NCBI GenBank assembly: GCA_045541475.1
Contig: JAZQJI010000008.1
Location: 1-64,000, forward strand
Direction: 5' to 3'
Source: RGIG3077 sp045541475
GTDB taxonomy: Bacteria > Bacillota > Clostridia > Oscillospirales > Ruminococcaceae
Length of the DNA: 64,000 bases
Part shown: positions 62,788-64,000 of the stretch, piece by piece
Numbering within the stretch: the first letter of the stretch is position 1
How the letters are laid out: the number at the start of each line of letters is the position of its first letter
The notes under the pieces: generated by a model
Told to the model about the DNA's origin: nothing
Seen by the model: the letters and a program-made list of their open reading frames with translations, nothing else
The model's database searches: none
Program-made: the position numbers and the translations under genes

Positions 62788-63225
62788 ATGAAATTGCACG
62801 AATTATCTCCCGTACAGCCCAGAGTCGAGCGCAAGCGTGTCGGCAGAGGTCATGGCTCAGGTAACGGCAAAACAGCCGGTAAGGGTCATAAGGGTCAGAA
62901 TGCTCGTTCAGGCGGCGGCGTTCGCATCGGTTTTGAAGGCGGACAGATGCCCTTGGCAAGACGTATTCCTAAAAGGGGATTCAATAATATCTTCGCTAAA
63001 ACTTATGCAATCGTAAATGTTTCAGACCTTAACAAGTTTGAAGCAGGTGCAGAAGTTGACGTAAACGCATTGCTCGAAGCAGGCATTATAAGAAAGGCTT
63101 GCGACGGCGTGAAGGTTCTCGGCAATGGCGAACTTGAAAAGAGCCTTACTGTTAAGGCTGCTGCATTTTCCGCAAGCGCTAAGGAAAAAATCGAAAAGGC
63201 AGGCGGAAAGGCTGAGGTGATGTAA
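62788..63225 (+). CDS. rplO: 50S ribosomal protein L15
   Basis: This 145-residue protein binds 23S rRNA late in assembly. MKLHELSPVQPRVERKRVGR, GHGSGNGKTAGKGHKGQ and GFEGGQMPLARRIPKRGF are conserved. AAGGAGGT precedes the ATG. Confidence 0.97.
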   Translation: MKLHELSPVQPRVERKRVGRGHGSGNGKTAGKGHKGQNARSGGGVRIGFEGGQMPLARRIPKRGFNNIFAKTYAIVNVSDLNKFEAGAEVDVNALLEAGIIRKACDGVKVLGNGELEKSLTVKAAAFSASAKEKIEKAGGKAEVM

Positions 63226-63226
63226 A

Positions 63227-64000
63227 GTGTTTCAGGTAATGAAGAACGCATGGAAGGTTAAGGAAATTCGTCAGAAGATTCTCTATACGGTTCTTATCCT
63301 CATTATCTTTAGGCTTGGCTGTGCTATTATGGCACCGTTTGTTGATACAGCCGCACTTTCCACCTGGGTAACAGAAAACAGCGACGGCAACATCATTTCT
63401 TACATGAATATGCTGTCCGGTGGCGCACTTTCAAGGGCTACAATTTTCAGCCTTTCGATTTCGCCCTACATCAACGCACAGATTATTCTTCAGCTTCTCA
63501 CCTATGCTCTTCCTCCTTTGGAAAGACTTTCCAAAGAAGGCGAAGAGGGCAGAAAAAAGCTTAATCTGTACACAACAATACTCGCGTTGGTTATCGCAGT
63601 TTTCACATCATTTGCATATTATCTCACAATGAAGAATACAATGGGCGTTCTCGCTTACACAAACGGCGGTTTCGAACAGTATTTTTCAATGATTTGTATC
63701 ATGTTCGTTTTCATCGCAGGCGCTTCGCTTATCATCTGGCTTGGCGGCTTGATTGAAGAAAAGGGCATCGGCAGCGGCATCTCGATGATACTTCTTGCAG
63801 GTATCATTTCAAGATATCCCGTTGACATTTTCAACATGATCAAGCTTATGTTCTCAAAAGAAACAAGAGCAGACTACATCTTTGTAGTTCCGATTGTAGG
63901 TATTCTCTACATCGCAATGATCGTGTTCATCGTTTTCATGAACAATGCAGAGCGCAGAATTCCGATTCAGTACGCTAAGCGCGTTGTTGGCAGAAAACAG
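63227..64000 (+). CDS. secY: Preprotein translocase subunit SecY (5' part)
   Basis: The first 258 codons of the channel protein for Sec-dependent export are visible; the gene runs off the window. It starts at GTG one base after the rplO stop, with GAGGTGAT before it. MKNAWKVKEIRQKILYTVL is followed by the first helix. The plug-domain region has NMLSGGALSRATIFSLSISPYINAQI (part), with LPPLERLSKEGEEGRKK in the cytoplasmic loop after helix 2 and EEKGIGSGISMIL further on. About five helices are present. Full-length SecY would have about 430 residues. Confidence 0.96.
   Translation, partial: MFQVMKNAWKVKEIRQKILYTVLILIIFRLGCAIMAPFVDTAALSTWVTENSDGNIISYMNMLSGGALSRATIFSLSISPYINAQIILQLLTYALPPLERLSKEGEEGRKKLNLYTTILALVIAVFTSFAYYLTMKNTMGVLAYTNGGFEQYFSMICIMFVFIAGASLIIWLGGLIEEKGIGSGISMILLAGIISRYPVDIFNMIKLMFSKETRADYIFVVPIVGILYIAMIVFIVFMNNAERRIPIQYAKRVVGRKQ

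Overview
The window looks like a chromosome segment from an anaerobic, Gram-positive Clostridia, most likely of the Oscillospirales/Ruminococcaceae type. This is inferred from gene content and style. There are strong AGGAGG-like ribosome sites, near-consensus TTGACA-17-TATAAT promoters, a T-box riboswitch, a ferredoxin-dependent 2-oxoacid oxidoreductase, a secreted protease with a C-terminal dockerin, ATPase-less sugar ABC transporter genes, and a classical S10-spc ribosomal protein cluster. No tRNA, rRNA, CRISPR array, phage or transposase gene was seen.

Layout. 1-562: gene-free, with a terminator, a long hairpin repeat and a perfect 73-bp tandem repeat. 563-3918 (minus): a membrane-anchored glycosyltransferase, then serA and serC (serine synthesis) from one promoter. 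4085-9957 (minus): a threonine-type T-box leader, then rdgB, an LTA-synthase/phosphoglycerol-transferase-like membrane sulfatase, thrS, and a BtuF/FecB-like lipoprotein. 10009-13689 (plus): rny and an O-antigen-ligase-like membrane protein. 13788-26830 (plus): an eight-gene carbohydrate uptake operon made of one giant solute-binding protein, two separate permease pairs, a membrane-anchored NHL/TPR protein, a YIP1-type membrane protein and a 1060-residue exported protein. It has no ATPase, regulator or glycosidase of its own. 26831-27546: gene-free, with a second copy of the hairpin repeat.

27547-28716 (minus): ychF. 28722-39697 (plus): an SGNH lipoprotein, a small membrane protein, recG, a PrsW-type intramembrane protease and a 1933-residue subtilisin/LRR/dockerin protein. 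39660-44843 (minus): DUF951 protein, prfA, sua5, coaE, an M18 aminopeptidase and hpt. 44952-45319 (plus): one unknown small protein. 45342-50102 (minus): a ParA/CobQ-like ATPase, a cytoplasmic BspA-type LRR protein with zinc ribbons, and the korDABC-type oxidoreductase. 50148-53332 (plus): two HD-domain phosphohydrolases and a GT-C membrane glycosyltransferase. 53423-64000 (plus): an S10 leader with an attenuator-like terminator, then rpsJ to rplO and the start of secY, which runs off the end.

Most of the window is housekeeping (translation, RNA decay, serine, CoA and purine salvage, envelope polymer synthesis). The accessory part is the carbohydrate uptake operon together with the secreted esterase-like lipoprotein and the dockerin protease, which fits a polymer-degrading gut or rumen lifestyle. 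The best candidates for something not yet well described are the eight-gene uptake system, the thr T-box that reads through two unrelated genes before thrS, the dispersed hairpin repeats placed next to the 3' ends of genes, and the cytoplasmic LRR protein between a ParA-like ATPase and the Kor complex.
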